Shown one piece after another: positions 1 through 7,694 of a DNA stretch of 64,000 nt; position 1 is the stretch's first letter, and every line of letters starts with the position of its first letter. Made by a program: the position numbers and the translations under genes. Origin of the DNA: Fusibacter_C sp942493125 (GTDB taxonomy: Bacteria; Bacillota; Clostridia; Peptostreptococcales; Acidaminobacteraceae); assembly GCA_942493125.1 (NCBI GenBank), contig OW818667.1:3038001-3102000 (forward strand), in the 5' to 3' direction. The notes under the pieces are model-generated. The model saw nothing but the letters and a program-made list of their open reading frames with translations. It searched no databases and was not told the origin of the DNA.

Positions 1-353
1 TTAAAAGCATGCGTGTTAAAACACCGACCAATAAAACTAGAATCATGTCGCTTTCAGGTGGTAATCAACAAAAGGTAATCATCGGTAGATGGCTCTTAAC
101 TGAACCAGAAGTGTTACTTTTAGATGAACCGACACGCGGTATAGACGTTGGTGCAAAATACGATATTTATCAGCTTATGATAGACCTCGCTGCAAAAGGC
201 AAAGGCATCATCATGGTATCTTCTGAAATGCCAGAACTTCTTGGCATCACGGATCGTATACTCGTCATGAGTAACGGCAGACTCGCTGGAATCGTCAATA
301 CAAGTGAAACATCGCAAGAAGAAATTTTAAGATTATCTGCAAAATATTTATAG
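1..353 (+). CDS. mglA: Sugar ABC transporter ATP-binding protein, 3' fragment (MglA-type)
   Basis: Only the last ~117 residues are in the window; the reading frame is open from base 3 and the start lies upstream. The visible part is the second nucleotide-binding domain of a carbohydrate importer ATPase of the CUT2 (Mgl/Rbs) family. It has the ABC signature LSGGNQQK, Walker B LLLDEPTRGIDVGAK and the H-loop region in which this family has a Ser (VSSEMPEL). It stops 15 bases before the permease gene, so the two form an operon. The protein acts on the cytoplasmic face of the membrane and powers galactose/methylgalactoside or a related monosaccharide. The exact sugar cannot be read from this fragment; the adjacent beta-galactosidase favours galactose. 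Confidence 0.93.
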   Translation, partial: KSMRVKTPTNKTRIMSLSGGNQQKVIIGRWLLTEPEVLLLDEPTRGIDVGAKYDIYQLMIDLAAKGKGIIMVSSEMPELLGITDRILVMSNGRLAGIVNTSETSQEEILRLSAKYL

Positions 354-368
354 TGGGGAGATGGGGAT

Positions 369-1427
369 ATGTCAGAAAAGCTCAATAAGCATGGCAAAAA
401 GCGTGTCAATTTTTCTAATATGACGAAAAAAGACGTTTTTGATTTTATAATGAACAATGCAATCATCATTGTACTATTCGCATTGATGGTTGTCATTATC
501 GCAATTGAACCGAGATTTATCTCAGTTAAGAACTTTACGAACATCTTGACACAAGCATCGACGCGTACGATTTTCGCGCTTGGTGTCGGTACGATTATCG
601 TCGCAAAGGGAACCGACCTTTCGCTCGGACGTCAAGTTGGTCTTGCAGCAGTTATTTCAGCGTCACTGTTACAAGCACCTGATTATTTGTACAAAATGTA
701 TCCAGATCTTCCAACCCTTTGGGTTATTGCACCAATATTGCTTGTTATGCTCATCACTGCATTTTTTAGCGGTCTCAATGGTATCATCGTAGCAAAATTC
801 AAAGTTGACCCATTTATTGCAACTTTAGGTATGATGGTTGTTGTTTACGGTGTCACTTCAATTTACTACGATAGACCGCCTTATGGCGCGCAACCGATTG
901 GTGGACTTGATCCGAGATTTGCCGAAGTGGCTCAAGGTTACTTTTCTCTTGGTGATATCATCATTCCTTATCTGGTGCTCTATGCGATTATTGCAGTTGT
1001 GTTTACTTGGTTTTTATGGAATAAGACACGCTTTGGTAAAAATTTATTTGCAGTGGGTGGCAATGCAGAAGCTGCTGCTGTTTCAGGTGTTAGCGTTGGC
1101 AAGATGATCATTTTGGTCTATGTATTTGCAGGTCTATTATACGGACTTGGCGGTGCACTCGAGGCAGCACGTATCGGTTCAGCAACGAACAACACAGGTA
1201 ATGGCTACGAGCTCGACGCCATCGCCGCCTGTATCGTCGGTGGTCTTTCATTCTCCGGTGGTATCGGTAGCATCGCTGGTATCGTAACAGGCGTATTGAT
1301 CTTCCAGGTTATCGCTTACGGTCTTTCATTTATTGGCGTCAACCCATATCTTCAGTTCATCATCAAAGGTTTAATCATTGTCGTGGCAGTTGCTATCGAC
1401 AATCGTAAATATATTAAGAGAAAATAA
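369..1427 (+). CDS. mglC: Galactose/methylgalactoside-type ABC transporter permease
   Basis: This 352-residue integral membrane protein belongs to the BPD_transp_2 (RbsC/MglC) family of CUT2 sugar importers. A basic N-terminal tail of ~35 residues is followed by about eight to ten hydrophobic segments. The conserved stretch FIATLGMMVVVYG lies near residue 150, and the permease signature region with GGLSFSGGIGS lies near residue 290. It follows the ATPase gene by 15 bases with a GGGGAG ribosome binding site, so it is the last gene of the mgl operon. A long imperfect hairpin plus T-run follows at 1434-1512. MglC is preferred over RbsC because of its length and the downstream beta-galactosidase, but substrate assignment is inference. 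Confidence 0.9.
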   Translation: MSEKLNKHGKKRVNFSNMTKKDVFDFIMNNAIIIVLFALMVVIIAIEPRFISVKNFTNILTQASTRTIFALGVGTIIVAKGTDLSLGRQVGLAAVISASLLQAPDYLYKMYPDLPTLWVIAPILLVMLITAFFSGLNGIIVAKFKVDPFIATLGMMVVVYGVTSIYYDRPPYGAQPIGGLDPRFAEVAQGYFSLGDIIIPYLVLYAIIAVVFTWFLWNKTRFGKNLFAVGGNAEAAAVSGVSVGKMIILVYVFAGLLYGLGGALEAARIGSATNNTGNGYELDAIAACIVGGLSFSGGIGSIAGIVTGVLIFQVIAYGLSFIGVNPYLQFIIKGLIIVVAVAIDNRKYIKRK

Positions 1428-1433
1428 TCCCCC

Positions 1434-1512
1434 TTTAGGTCAATTTTCGTTTTCTGGAACAGCGCCCCTTCATTATGCGTTCTAGTGCCGAATCTTTGAC
1501 CTAAACTTTTTT
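1434..1512 (+). terminator. Long structured hairpin with T-run after mglC
   Basis: Perfect 10-bp outer arms TTTAGGTCAA (1434-1443) and TTGACCTAAA (1496-1505) are followed by CTTTTTTT. Inside, TTCG can pair with CGAA and CTGGAAC (1454-1460) with GTTCTAG (1479-1485, one G-U). The arrangement is larger than a normal intrinsic terminator but has its 3' end. Confidence 0.65.
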
Positions 1513-1528
1513 TATAACGCGTGTTTAT

Positions 1529-1559
1529 GTATTATTATTTAAATTATTATTATTATTAT
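1529..1559. repeat. ATT/TTA trinucleotide-rich tract before the beta-galactosidase gene
   Basis: Near-perfect TTA/ATT triplet runs interrupted by TTAAA, about 40 bases upstream of the start codon at 1596. Slippage-prone and very AT-rich, it overlaps where the promoter should be. No standard -35/-10 pair is convincing here. Confidence 0.6.
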
Positions 1560-1595
1560 GGAAATTGAACTTCCGTAATTAGTTGAGAGGTCACT

Positions 1596-3524
1596 ATGAT
1601 ATTAGGCGTAGATTATTATCCTGAACATTGGCCGGCAGACATGCTGGATGAAGACATCAAGCGAATTGTAGCACTTGGTGCAAATACTGTGCGAATTGGC
1701 GAATTTGCATGGCATATGATGGAACCGACTGAAGGGCAATTCAGTTTTGAATTTTTTGACGACGTCATCAAAAAGCTTAAGGCAAACGGCTTAAAGGTTA
1801 TATTCGGCACACCGACAGCGACGTTCCCAGCATGGCTAGCCAAGAAATATCCAATGGTTCTTGCTGTGAATGAAAATGGTCTGCGTCACACATTTGGCGG
1901 GCGTAGACTGTATTGTTACAATGCCCCTGAGTATAAACTTGCAACGGAAAATATCGTCACGAAGCTCCTGACACATTACCAGGATGAAGATGCCATCGTC
2001 GCGTGGCAGATTGACAATGAACTTGGCCATGAAGGCTCTGATCAATGTTATTGCGACTATTGCCAAACGGGATTTCAAAGGTTTCTTCAAAAAAAATACC
2101 AATCCATTGAACAATTAAATGACATTTACGGAACGATTTTTTGGGGGCAGACATACAACGATTTCGATGAAATTCCAGCGCCAAAGCCCACAATTACGAC
2201 ACACAATCCATCACTAATGCTGGACTGGGCGCGTTTCAGATCTGAAAGCATCAACACCTATGCCGCCTTGCAGATTGACATCGTAAATCGACTGAAAAGA
2301 AGTGAACAAAAGGTGACACACAATTTGTTTGGTGGGTTCTTTGATAGAGCATACGATCAAAACGTGCTGGCAGAAAACCTCGATGTCGTTTCATATGACA
2401 ACTATCCAGTGTGGGGTGGTCTTGAAAAGCCATTATCACCTGCACATATTGCCATGACTTTAGACTATATCAGAGGGCTTAAAAGGCAGAACTTTTGGAT
2501 TCTCGAAGAACTCATGGGGGCACAAGGGCATACGGTTATTGGCTATCTTCCACGGCCAAATCAAGCGAAGCTTTGGTCATATCAAGCGATGGCAAGAGGG
2601 TGCGAAGCGCTGCTCTATTTCAGATATCGTGGTATGACCAGAGGTGCTGAGCAATTTTGCCAAGGCATTTTAGATTCTGACAATCAAATCAACGATAAGT
2701 TCTTGGAAGTTAAAGGCTTTTTTGAGGAGATGCTACAAGAAGAGGCACTGTTTGAAACGAACATCAAATCAGAAGTCGCCTTATTATACGATTATGACAA
2801 TAGGTGGTCATGGGCTGCACAACCACAAAGTCATGCCTTTGATTTTACGGCAGAATTTGTAAGACTTCATGCTGGTTTTCACAAATTAGGTGTCATGACG
2901 GATGTCATAGATATCAAGAAAGACTTTTCCGCTTATAAAGTGATTGTATTGCCCGTCATGCAAATTGTGGATGAGACGCTTTTGGAGCGATTAGAATCAT
3001 TTGCAAAAGCTGGAGGTACCGTTGTATTCGGCTTTAGAAGTGGCATTAAAGACAAAAACAATAATTTAAGGTTATCTAAAAATATTCTCAATGCATTTTG
3101 TGGCATTGAGCTAAGTCAATATGAATCATTGGGCATCGATCAAAGTGTTGAAATCTCAGATGACTTTGGACACTTTGGAAAAATAACAGTATGGCGTGAT
3201 CTTATCAAGACGGTCATTGCGGATCCAATCTATAAGTATACCGACGTGATGTTTGAATCGTATGCGGCCGTTACAGTGAATCCTTTTGGATTGTGCGGTG
3301 GCAAAGTCTATTATATCGGTGGTGGCATCAGTGAGGGCATTCTCGAGCGATTGGTTGAAACGATTTGTGGCGACCATAGAATCGATATGATGCAGCTTCC
3401 CGATGGCGTAGAAGTGGTGAAACGCAGCAACAAATATGTGGTCATGAATCACACTGAAGAGAGTCAATTAATCGGAAGCACACATCTTAAGCCCTATGAA
3501 TCAAAAGTGGTAGAGCAACTTTAA
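1596..3524 (+). CDS. Beta-galactosidase, glycoside hydrolase family 42
   Basis: This 642-residue cytoplasmic enzyme hydrolyses terminal beta-galactosides. The N-terminal TIM barrel opens with GVDYYPEHW and TVRIGEFAWHMMEP, typical of GH42. Glu142 in IDNELG fits the acid/base catalyst and Glu304 in FWILEE fits the nucleophile. A Cys cluster around residues 108 and 150-157 (CYCDYCQTGF) matches the zinc-binding site of many GH42 enzymes. The trimerisation and small beta domains follow, giving normal family length. The start ATG has a GAGAGG site 6 bases upstream. Its position after mgl transporter genes fits import and hydrolysis of a galactoside or oligosaccharide. Lactose itself is not proven; GH42 enzymes often prefer plant-derived galactooligosaccharides. 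Confidence 0.95.
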   Translation: MILGVDYYPEHWPADMLDEDIKRIVALGANTVRIGEFAWHMMEPTEGQFSFEFFDDVIKKLKANGLKVIFGTPTATFPAWLAKKYPMVLAVNENGLRHTFGGRRLYCYNAPEYKLATENIVTKLLTHYQDEDAIVAWQIDNELGHEGSDQCYCDYCQTGFQRFLQKKYQSIEQLNDIYGTIFWGQTYNDFDEIPAPKPTITTHNPSLMLDWARFRSESINTYAALQIDIVNRLKRSEQKVTHNLFGGFFDRAYDQNVLAENLDVVSYDNYPVWGGLEKPLSPAHIAMTLDYIRGLKRQNFWILEELMGAQGHTVIGYLPRPNQAKLWSYQAMARGCEALLYFRYRGMTRGAEQFCQGILDSDNQINDKFLEVKGFFEEMLQEEALFETNIKSEVALLYDYDNRWSWAAQPQSHAFDFTAEFVRLHAGFHKLGVMTDVIDIKKDFSAYKVIVLPVMQIVDETLLERLESFAKAGGTVVFGFRSGIKDKNNNLRLSKNILNAFCGIELSQYESLGIDQSVEISDDFGHFGKITVWRDLIKTVIADPIYKYTDVMFESYAAVTVNPFGLCGGKVYYIGGGISEGILERLVETICGDHRIDMMQLPDGVEVVKRSNKYVVMNHTEESQLIGSTHLKPYESKVVEQL

Positions 3525-3550
3525 GAACGATCCAAATGTATGGAAATAAA

Positions 3551-3577
3551 AAAAAACCCGGCGAAAGCCGGGTTTTT
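3551..3577. terminator. Bidirectional terminator between the beta-galactosidase gene and the nitronate monooxygenase gene
   Basis: The GC-rich stem AACCCGGC-GAAA-GCCGGGTT has a GNRA-type GAAA loop. T-runs follow on both strands (TTTTT on plus, eight or more T on minus). It serves two convergent genes. Confidence 0.92.
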
Positions 3578-3610
3578 GCTGTTGGATTGTGTCAATTTGT
3601 TGGCGTGAGT

Positions 3611-3692
3611 GAATGAGTCGATGTGCGAATGAGTCGATGTGCCAGGCAGATCGACTCTTAGTATGAGCCAATGTGCCAGGCACATCAACTCA
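3611..3692. repeat. Cluster of palindromic intergenic repeats with TGTGCCAGGCA core
   Basis: Two direct copies of GAATGAGTCGATGTGC occur at 3611-3626 and 3627-3642. The second continues into a hairpin with arms GAGTCGA (3631-3637) and TCGACTC (3651-3657) around TGTGCCAGGCAGA. A third unit carries the perfect palindrome ATGTGCCAGGCACAT at 3671-3685, flanked by TGAG and CTCA. The set looks like REP-type extragenic palindromes between convergent genes. It has no coding potential. Confidence 0.75.
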
Positions 3693-3703
3693 ATTTTAGA
3701 CGT

Positions 3704-4780
3704 TTATGACAAAGTTGCTTCTGCTTCACTGACGAGTTCTTCCATCAATTTAGCAACTGTGGTGATCTCAGTGACGCGGTGTACGTTTTCACCTGCGAAG
3801 ATGAGACCATTGTCAACATCACCTTTGACTGAAGCCACGAGTGCTTGTGAGATACAATAAGGCGTCGTCGCTGGATTGCATGTTCTGAGGCAGTTGACGC
3901 ACCGTTCAATACGCGGTCTGTCGCCTTCAGCAATTCTTTGTATAAAGGGATTGTCAAGTGCTCTACCTGGCATGCCCACAGGACTAATGATTATTTGTGC
4001 TTGATTTTCAACAGAGTTGACATAGGCTTGTTTGAAATTGATATGCGCATCACATTCTTCAGTCGCGACAAATCGCGTGGCCATTTGAACGCCTTCTGCG
4101 CCATATGACAGCATCTCAGCGATGTCTTTGCCATCGAAAACGCCGCCGGCAAATATGATAGGAATGTGCTTTTCGTATTTGATTTCATAAGGTTTGATGG
4201 CTTCTCTGACGCCTTCGATAATCGTTTTGGGATCAAAATCTTTATCATCGAGTTCCTCTTTTGAAAAACCGAGATGGCCTCCTGCTTTGATGCCTTCGAT
4301 GACGATTGCGTCAGCAGCGGTTTGGTGGTTTCTATCCCACATTTTAGAGATGACTTGAGCCGCTTTTACAGAGGACACAATCGGGATAATTTTTGTGGAA
4401 GAACCCTTCACAAAAGCAGGGAGTTCCGTTGGAAGTCCTGCGCCTGAAATGATAAAATCGATGCCTTCTTTGACGGCTTCTGTAACGTGTTCTTTATAAT
4501 TGTTCATGGCTACCATAAAATTGACGCCAATTAGACCATTATTTGATTTCGCTTTTGCCGTTTTGATTTCTTGTCTTAAAGCTCTCAAATTTGCTTCGAG
4601 TCTATTTGTATAAAAATCACTCTCGTTGAAGCCGAGGTTTACACCAGATATGACGCCGAGTCCGCCAGCTGATGTCACCGCTGCAGCAAGACCAGAACGT
4701 GTGACGCCGACGCCCATTGCGCCGAGTACGATCGGAAATTTGATGGTCATTTGACCGATTTTTAATTCAGGAAGTTTCAT
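3704..4780 (-). CDS. Nitronate monooxygenase / 2-nitropropane dioxygenase family flavoprotein
   Basis: This 358-residue FMN-dependent TIM-barrel protein belongs to the NMO/FabK superfamily. The N terminus carries the family pattern PIVLGAMGVGVT, and glycine-rich phosphate-binding segments near AGGHLGF and FAGGVFDG hold FMN. A Cys-rich C-terminal segment (Cys294, 297, 301 and 309) is common in clostridial members. The family oxidises alkyl nitronates; a relative (FabK) is an enoyl-ACP reductase, but no fatty acid genes are adjacent, so NMO is the safer label. The start has a GGAGGG site. Upstream lie two 22-bp imperfect direct repeats (4902-4945) that could be operators. It converges on the beta-galactosidase gene. 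Confidence 0.85.
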   Translation of the reverse strand: MKLPELKIGQMTIKFPIVLGAMGVGVTRSGLAAAVTSAGGLGVISGVNLGFNESDFYTNRLEANLRALRQEIKTAKAKSNNGLIGVNFMVAMNNYKEHVTEAVKEGIDFIISGAGLPTELPAFVKGSSTKIIPIVSSVKAAQVISKMWDRNHQTAADAIVIEGIKAGGHLGFSKEELDDKDFDPKTIIEGVREAIKPYEIKYEKHIPIIFAGGVFDGKDIAEMLSYGAEGVQMATRFVATEECDAHINFKQAYVNSVENQAQIIISPVGMPGRALDNPFIQRIAEGDRPRIERCVNCLRTCNPATTPYCISQALVASVKGDVDNGLIFAGENVHRVTEITTVAKLMEELVSEAEATLS

Positions 4781-4901
4781 GTTCCCTCCGTTTTCTGTGT
4801 GATAGTATTCTTGGACTTATGCCTAATGTATTTGCATTTCCTAAATATCATACCTCACCAAAGGGTGTCACAACAATGGCTCAGACAAAAATGCTATAAA
4901 A

Positions 4902-4945
4902 CGTTTATAAACATTTATGGCACCGTTATAAACTTTTATCACAAC
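4902..4945. promoter_or_regulatory. Two 22-bp imperfect direct repeats, candidate operator
   Basis: CGTTTATAAACATTTATGG and CGTTATAAACTTTTATCAC begin exactly 22 bp apart (two helical turns). The first contains the palindrome GTTTATAAAC (4903-4912). They lie between the divergent nitronate monooxygenase and ilvE genes; the binding protein is unknown. Confidence 0.45.
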
Positions 4946-5005
4946 CCTTGTTTTAAAATTTTAAGTTTTTGTTGAGTTTAGATAGAAATTTTTGAATGAA
5001 CATAT

Positions 5006-5011
5006 TATAAT
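5006..5011 (+). promoter_or_regulatory. Probable -10 element of the ilvE promoter
   Basis: A consensus TATAAT 57 bases before the start codon. The -35 region is weak (TAGAAA, 17 bp upstream). I see no T-box or SAM-type leader between it and the gene. Confidence 0.5.
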
Positions 5012-5067
5012 GGTGATGGGTAACCTGTTTCCAAGAACAATTTTATAATTTGAAAGGGGCTTGGAAT

Positions 5068-6093
5068 ATGAGTAAAAACGTTAACATTGATTGGTCTAAA
5101 TTGGGTTTCGGTTACATGAAAACAGATTTGCGTTATGTCTCTATGTGGAAAGACGGAAGCTGGGATGATGGAAAGCTCGTTGAAGACAACATGATTTCAA
5201 TTAGTGAAGCATCCACTGCGATCCACTATGGTCAACAATGCTTTGAAGGCTTAAAAGCGTATAAAACTCCAAACGGAGACGTGCAGCTTTTCAGACCTGA
5301 TGAGAATTCTAAAAGACTTAACCGTAGCTGTAGACGTGTTATGATGCCTGAGATTCCAGTCGAAAAATTTATCGATGCATGTATTCAGGTCGTTAAAGCG
5401 AATATGGATTTCGTGCCGCCATATGGTACAGGTGCTACACTTTACCTTCGTCCATATGTCATCGGTGTTGGACACAATCTAGGTGTTAGACCAGCTCCAG
5501 AATTTATGTTTGGCATCTTTGCAGTTCCAGTAGGTCCATATTTCAAATCGGGACTTGCACCAGTGAACTTCACAATAGCCGACATGGATAGAGCTGCACC
5601 ATTTGGTACTGGCGCTGCTAAAGTGGGCGGAAACTACGCAGGTAGTTTGTTGCCACATCAAGTTGCAGTAGATCGTGGCTTTGCAGATTGTATCTACCTC
5701 GATCCAATGACGCATACAAAAATTGAAGAAGTAGGCGCAGCAAACTTCTTTGGCATCACAAAAGACGGTAAGTTTGTCACACCAAAATCGCCTTCTATTT
5801 TACCAAGTATCACGAAGTATTCTTTGATGCATTTAGCTGAAAATTATTTGAAGCTTACTGTGGAAGAACGTGATTGCCTCGTCGATAACCTCGATGAGTT
5901 TGTGGAAGCTGGCGCATGCGGTACAGCAGCAGTCATCACACCAATAGGTGGTATCGAGTACAAAGGCGAACTCCATGTTTTCCATAGTGAAACAGAAGTT
6001 GGTCCTACAACGAAAAAACTCTACGAAACATTAGTCGGTATTCAATTTGGGGAAATTGAAGCACCTGAAGGATGGGTTGTAACGGTTAAGTAG
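5068..6093 (+). CDS. ilvE: Branched-chain amino acid aminotransferase
   Basis: This PLP enzyme of fold type IV moves the amino group between glutamate and the branched-chain 2-oxo acids, in the cytosol. It is 341 residues, the usual size for the IlvE type II group. Lys185 in AAKVGGNYAGS is the PLP Schiff-base residue, and the C-terminal CGTAAVITPI segment binds the cofactor phosphate. I chose ATG 5068 because GAAAGGGG lies just before it; an in-frame TTG at 5050 would bury that site. It stands alone with its own promoter and a strong terminator after it. In an amino-acid-fermenting anaerobe it may serve catabolism as well as biosynthesis. Confidence 0.95.
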   Translation: MSKNVNIDWSKLGFGYMKTDLRYVSMWKDGSWDDGKLVEDNMISISEASTAIHYGQQCFEGLKAYKTPNGDVQLFRPDENSKRLNRSCRRVMMPEIPVEKFIDACIQVVKANMDFVPPYGTGATLYLRPYVIGVGHNLGVRPAPEFMFGIFAVPVGPYFKSGLAPVNFTIADMDRAAPFGTGAAKVGGNYAGSLLPHQVAVDRGFADCIYLDPMTHTKIEEVGAANFFGITKDGKFVTPKSPSILPSITKYSLMHLAENYLKLTVEERDCLVDNLDEFVEAGACGTAAVITPIGGIEYKGELHVFHSETEVGPTTKKLYETLVGIQFGEIEAPEGWVVTVK

Positions 6094-6108
6094 TCCTACA
6101 AAAAATAG

Positions 6109-6160
6109 AGCTCAGAATGCTTGGTTAGCTTAAGCATTCTGAGCTTATTACTTTTTTTGT
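6109..6160. terminator. Bidirectional terminator between ilvE and the RluA-type gene
   Basis: A 14-bp perfect stem, AGCTCAGAATGCTT (6109-6122) with AAGCATTCTGAGCT (6132-6145), is followed by a T-run on plus and a T6 run on minus. It separates convergent genes. Confidence 0.9.
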
Positions 6161-6187
6161 GCCAATATATTATGATCTTATGGCGCT

Positions 6188-6856
6188 CTACTTGATCAGC
6201 CAAAGCCCACTTTCAGGCGGCTTGGATTCAAAGTGATAATGCTTGCCAAATGCGTCAAATTTTAGTTCTGAAGCCCACAATGCCATAGAGACATGAGCCG
6301 TGTTTGGCCATTTTGAGCCATATTTTTCATCTCCGAGAACGGGATGTCCAAGATGGGACATCTGCGCGCGAATCTGATGCTGTCTACCAGTAAAGAGATT
6401 GATGCTAAGGTCGCTTAGAACGCCTTGCTCTGTTTCGTATACCTGCGTGATGACGTAACTGAGTTTGGCTTTTTTAGCGCTTGGGTTCGTATAGACATCG
6501 ATATTTGTTTTATTGAGCTTTGAATCCACTGTCAAATAATCTACCAACTGCGCTTTGCCTTCTAAAGGACGACCTTCAACACGCGCAATATAACGTTTGG
6601 TAATAAAATGCGAGACGAAGATGGCGTTTAAAGTACGCGTCGCTTGTTCGGTTTTTGCGAACACGACAACGCCGCCTGTATGACGGTCCAATCGGTGAAC
6701 CAAGCCAATATAGGGATTGGAAATGCCACGTTCGAATTCAAAATAATCGATGACCATGTCCATTAGGCACCTTTGTTTCGTTTGATCGCGCTGAATGGGA
6801 CAATTTTGTGGCTTTTCAACGGCTATTACTTGCTTGTCTTCATATAGAATTTTCAT
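6188..6856 (-). CDS. RluA-family RNA pseudouridine synthase
   Basis: This 222-residue enzyme isomerises uridine to pseudouridine in structured RNA. It has the catalytic motif HRLDRHTGG with Asp57, preceded by the typical VEKP segment (residues 13-16). It lacks the N-terminal S4 domain found in RluC/RluD, so it is the short form seen in Firmicutes; the target rRNA or tRNA site cannot be predicted. Its start overlaps the end of the glycerophosphodiesterase gene by 17 bases, indicating translational coupling as the last gene of a leftward group. The motif has GG where many members have SG, which is common and not a sign of inactivity. Confidence 0.92.
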   Translation of the reverse strand: MKILYEDKQVIAVEKPQNCPIQRDQTKQRCLMDMVIDYFEFERGISNPYIGLVHRLDRHTGGVVVFAKTEQATRTLNAIFVSHFITKRYIARVEGRPLEGKAQLVDYLTVDSKLNKTNIDVYTNPSAKKAKLSYVITQVYETEQGVLSDLSINLFTGRQHQIRAQMSHLGHPVLGDEKYGSKWPNTAHVSMALWASELKFDAFGKHYHFESKPPESGLWLIK

Positions 6857-7601
6857 AAGGACCTCTTGTTTGGATTTCTTTGTTTAGGGCGACCATCACA
6901 TCAGGTGTATCTGTGATAAGCGCGTTCAAGCCATTTTCAATTAAACGGCGTGCCGTTTTAACATCGTTGACTGTATAAGGATTCAGTTTGATGCCTTTAT
7001 CAGAAAATGCTTTCATCATGGTGCCATTTAGGGATTGATAGTTGGGGTGGTAAAAGTTCGCCTTCAGCTTCTCGACGTATTCCCATGGATCGACAAGTGC
7101 TGATGCCGTTAGGATTCCAGTGACAGCATCGTGATCGATTTCCTTGATCCGTTTGAGGGCGTAGTGATCGAATGAAGAAAAAATCACTTGGTCCTTTGGA
7201 AGATAGGCGTAACAAAGAGCTAAAGCCTTTTCCTCAATATCTGGGTAAAAATCACTGCCTGCTTTAAGCTCTACGTTGACGATTAACGGACGGCCATATT
7301 TCAACTGCAAATCGAGGATTAACTGCAGGACTTCATCCAAAGTAGGTATCGACTCGTATTGATTTTTAAACTGCACTTTAAATTTTTTAAGTGCTTCTGC
7401 AGTAAATTCATATATAGCACCTTTTACACCGCACATGCGATCCAGTGTAAAATCATGAAAGACCATAATCTGACCGTCTTTTGAATAATGAATATCGAGC
7501 TCGATGCCATCGGCGCCTTGAATGATCGCCTGTTCAAAAGATAGAAGCGTGTTTTCGGCATAGTATGCCCGAGCACCGCGATGTCCCAATATCAGTGTCA
7601 T
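6840..7601 (-). CDS. Glycerophosphodiester phosphodiesterase
   Basis: This 253-residue cytosolic GDPD (TIM barrel) cleaves glycerophosphodiesters to glycerol-3-phosphate and an alcohol. The active-site pattern is complete: His7-Arg8 in GHRG, Glu16-Asn17, Glu34 and Asp36 in GIELDIH, and His49-Asp50. There is no signal peptide, so it recycles internal lipid headgroups. The start at 7601 follows AGGAGG; an upstream in-frame ATG at 7637 lacks a site and would add 12 non-conserved residues. It lies 93 bases after cobT and overlaps the pseudouridine synthase gene. A TATAAT-like box before it may give it a separate promoter. Confidence 0.93.
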   Translation of the reverse strand: MTLILGHRGARAYYAENTLLSFEQAIIQGADGIELDIHYSKDGQIMVFHDFTLDRMCGVKGAIYEFTAEALKKFKVQFKNQYESIPTLDEVLQLILDLQLKYGRPLIVNVELKAGSDFYPDIEEKALALCYAYLPKDQVIFSSFDHYALKRIKEIDHDAVTGILTASALVDPWEYVEKLKANFYHPNYQSLNGTMMKAFSDKGIKLNPYTVNDVKTARRLIENGLNALITDTPDVMVALNKEIQTRGPYENSI

Positions 7602-7694
7602 TTTTTTCCTCCTAGGCAAAAGTGTCGTTACAATCATTATAAACCGATTTCTTCCATCCTAGTAGTGACAAATTAAATATAATTTCGATTTGCG

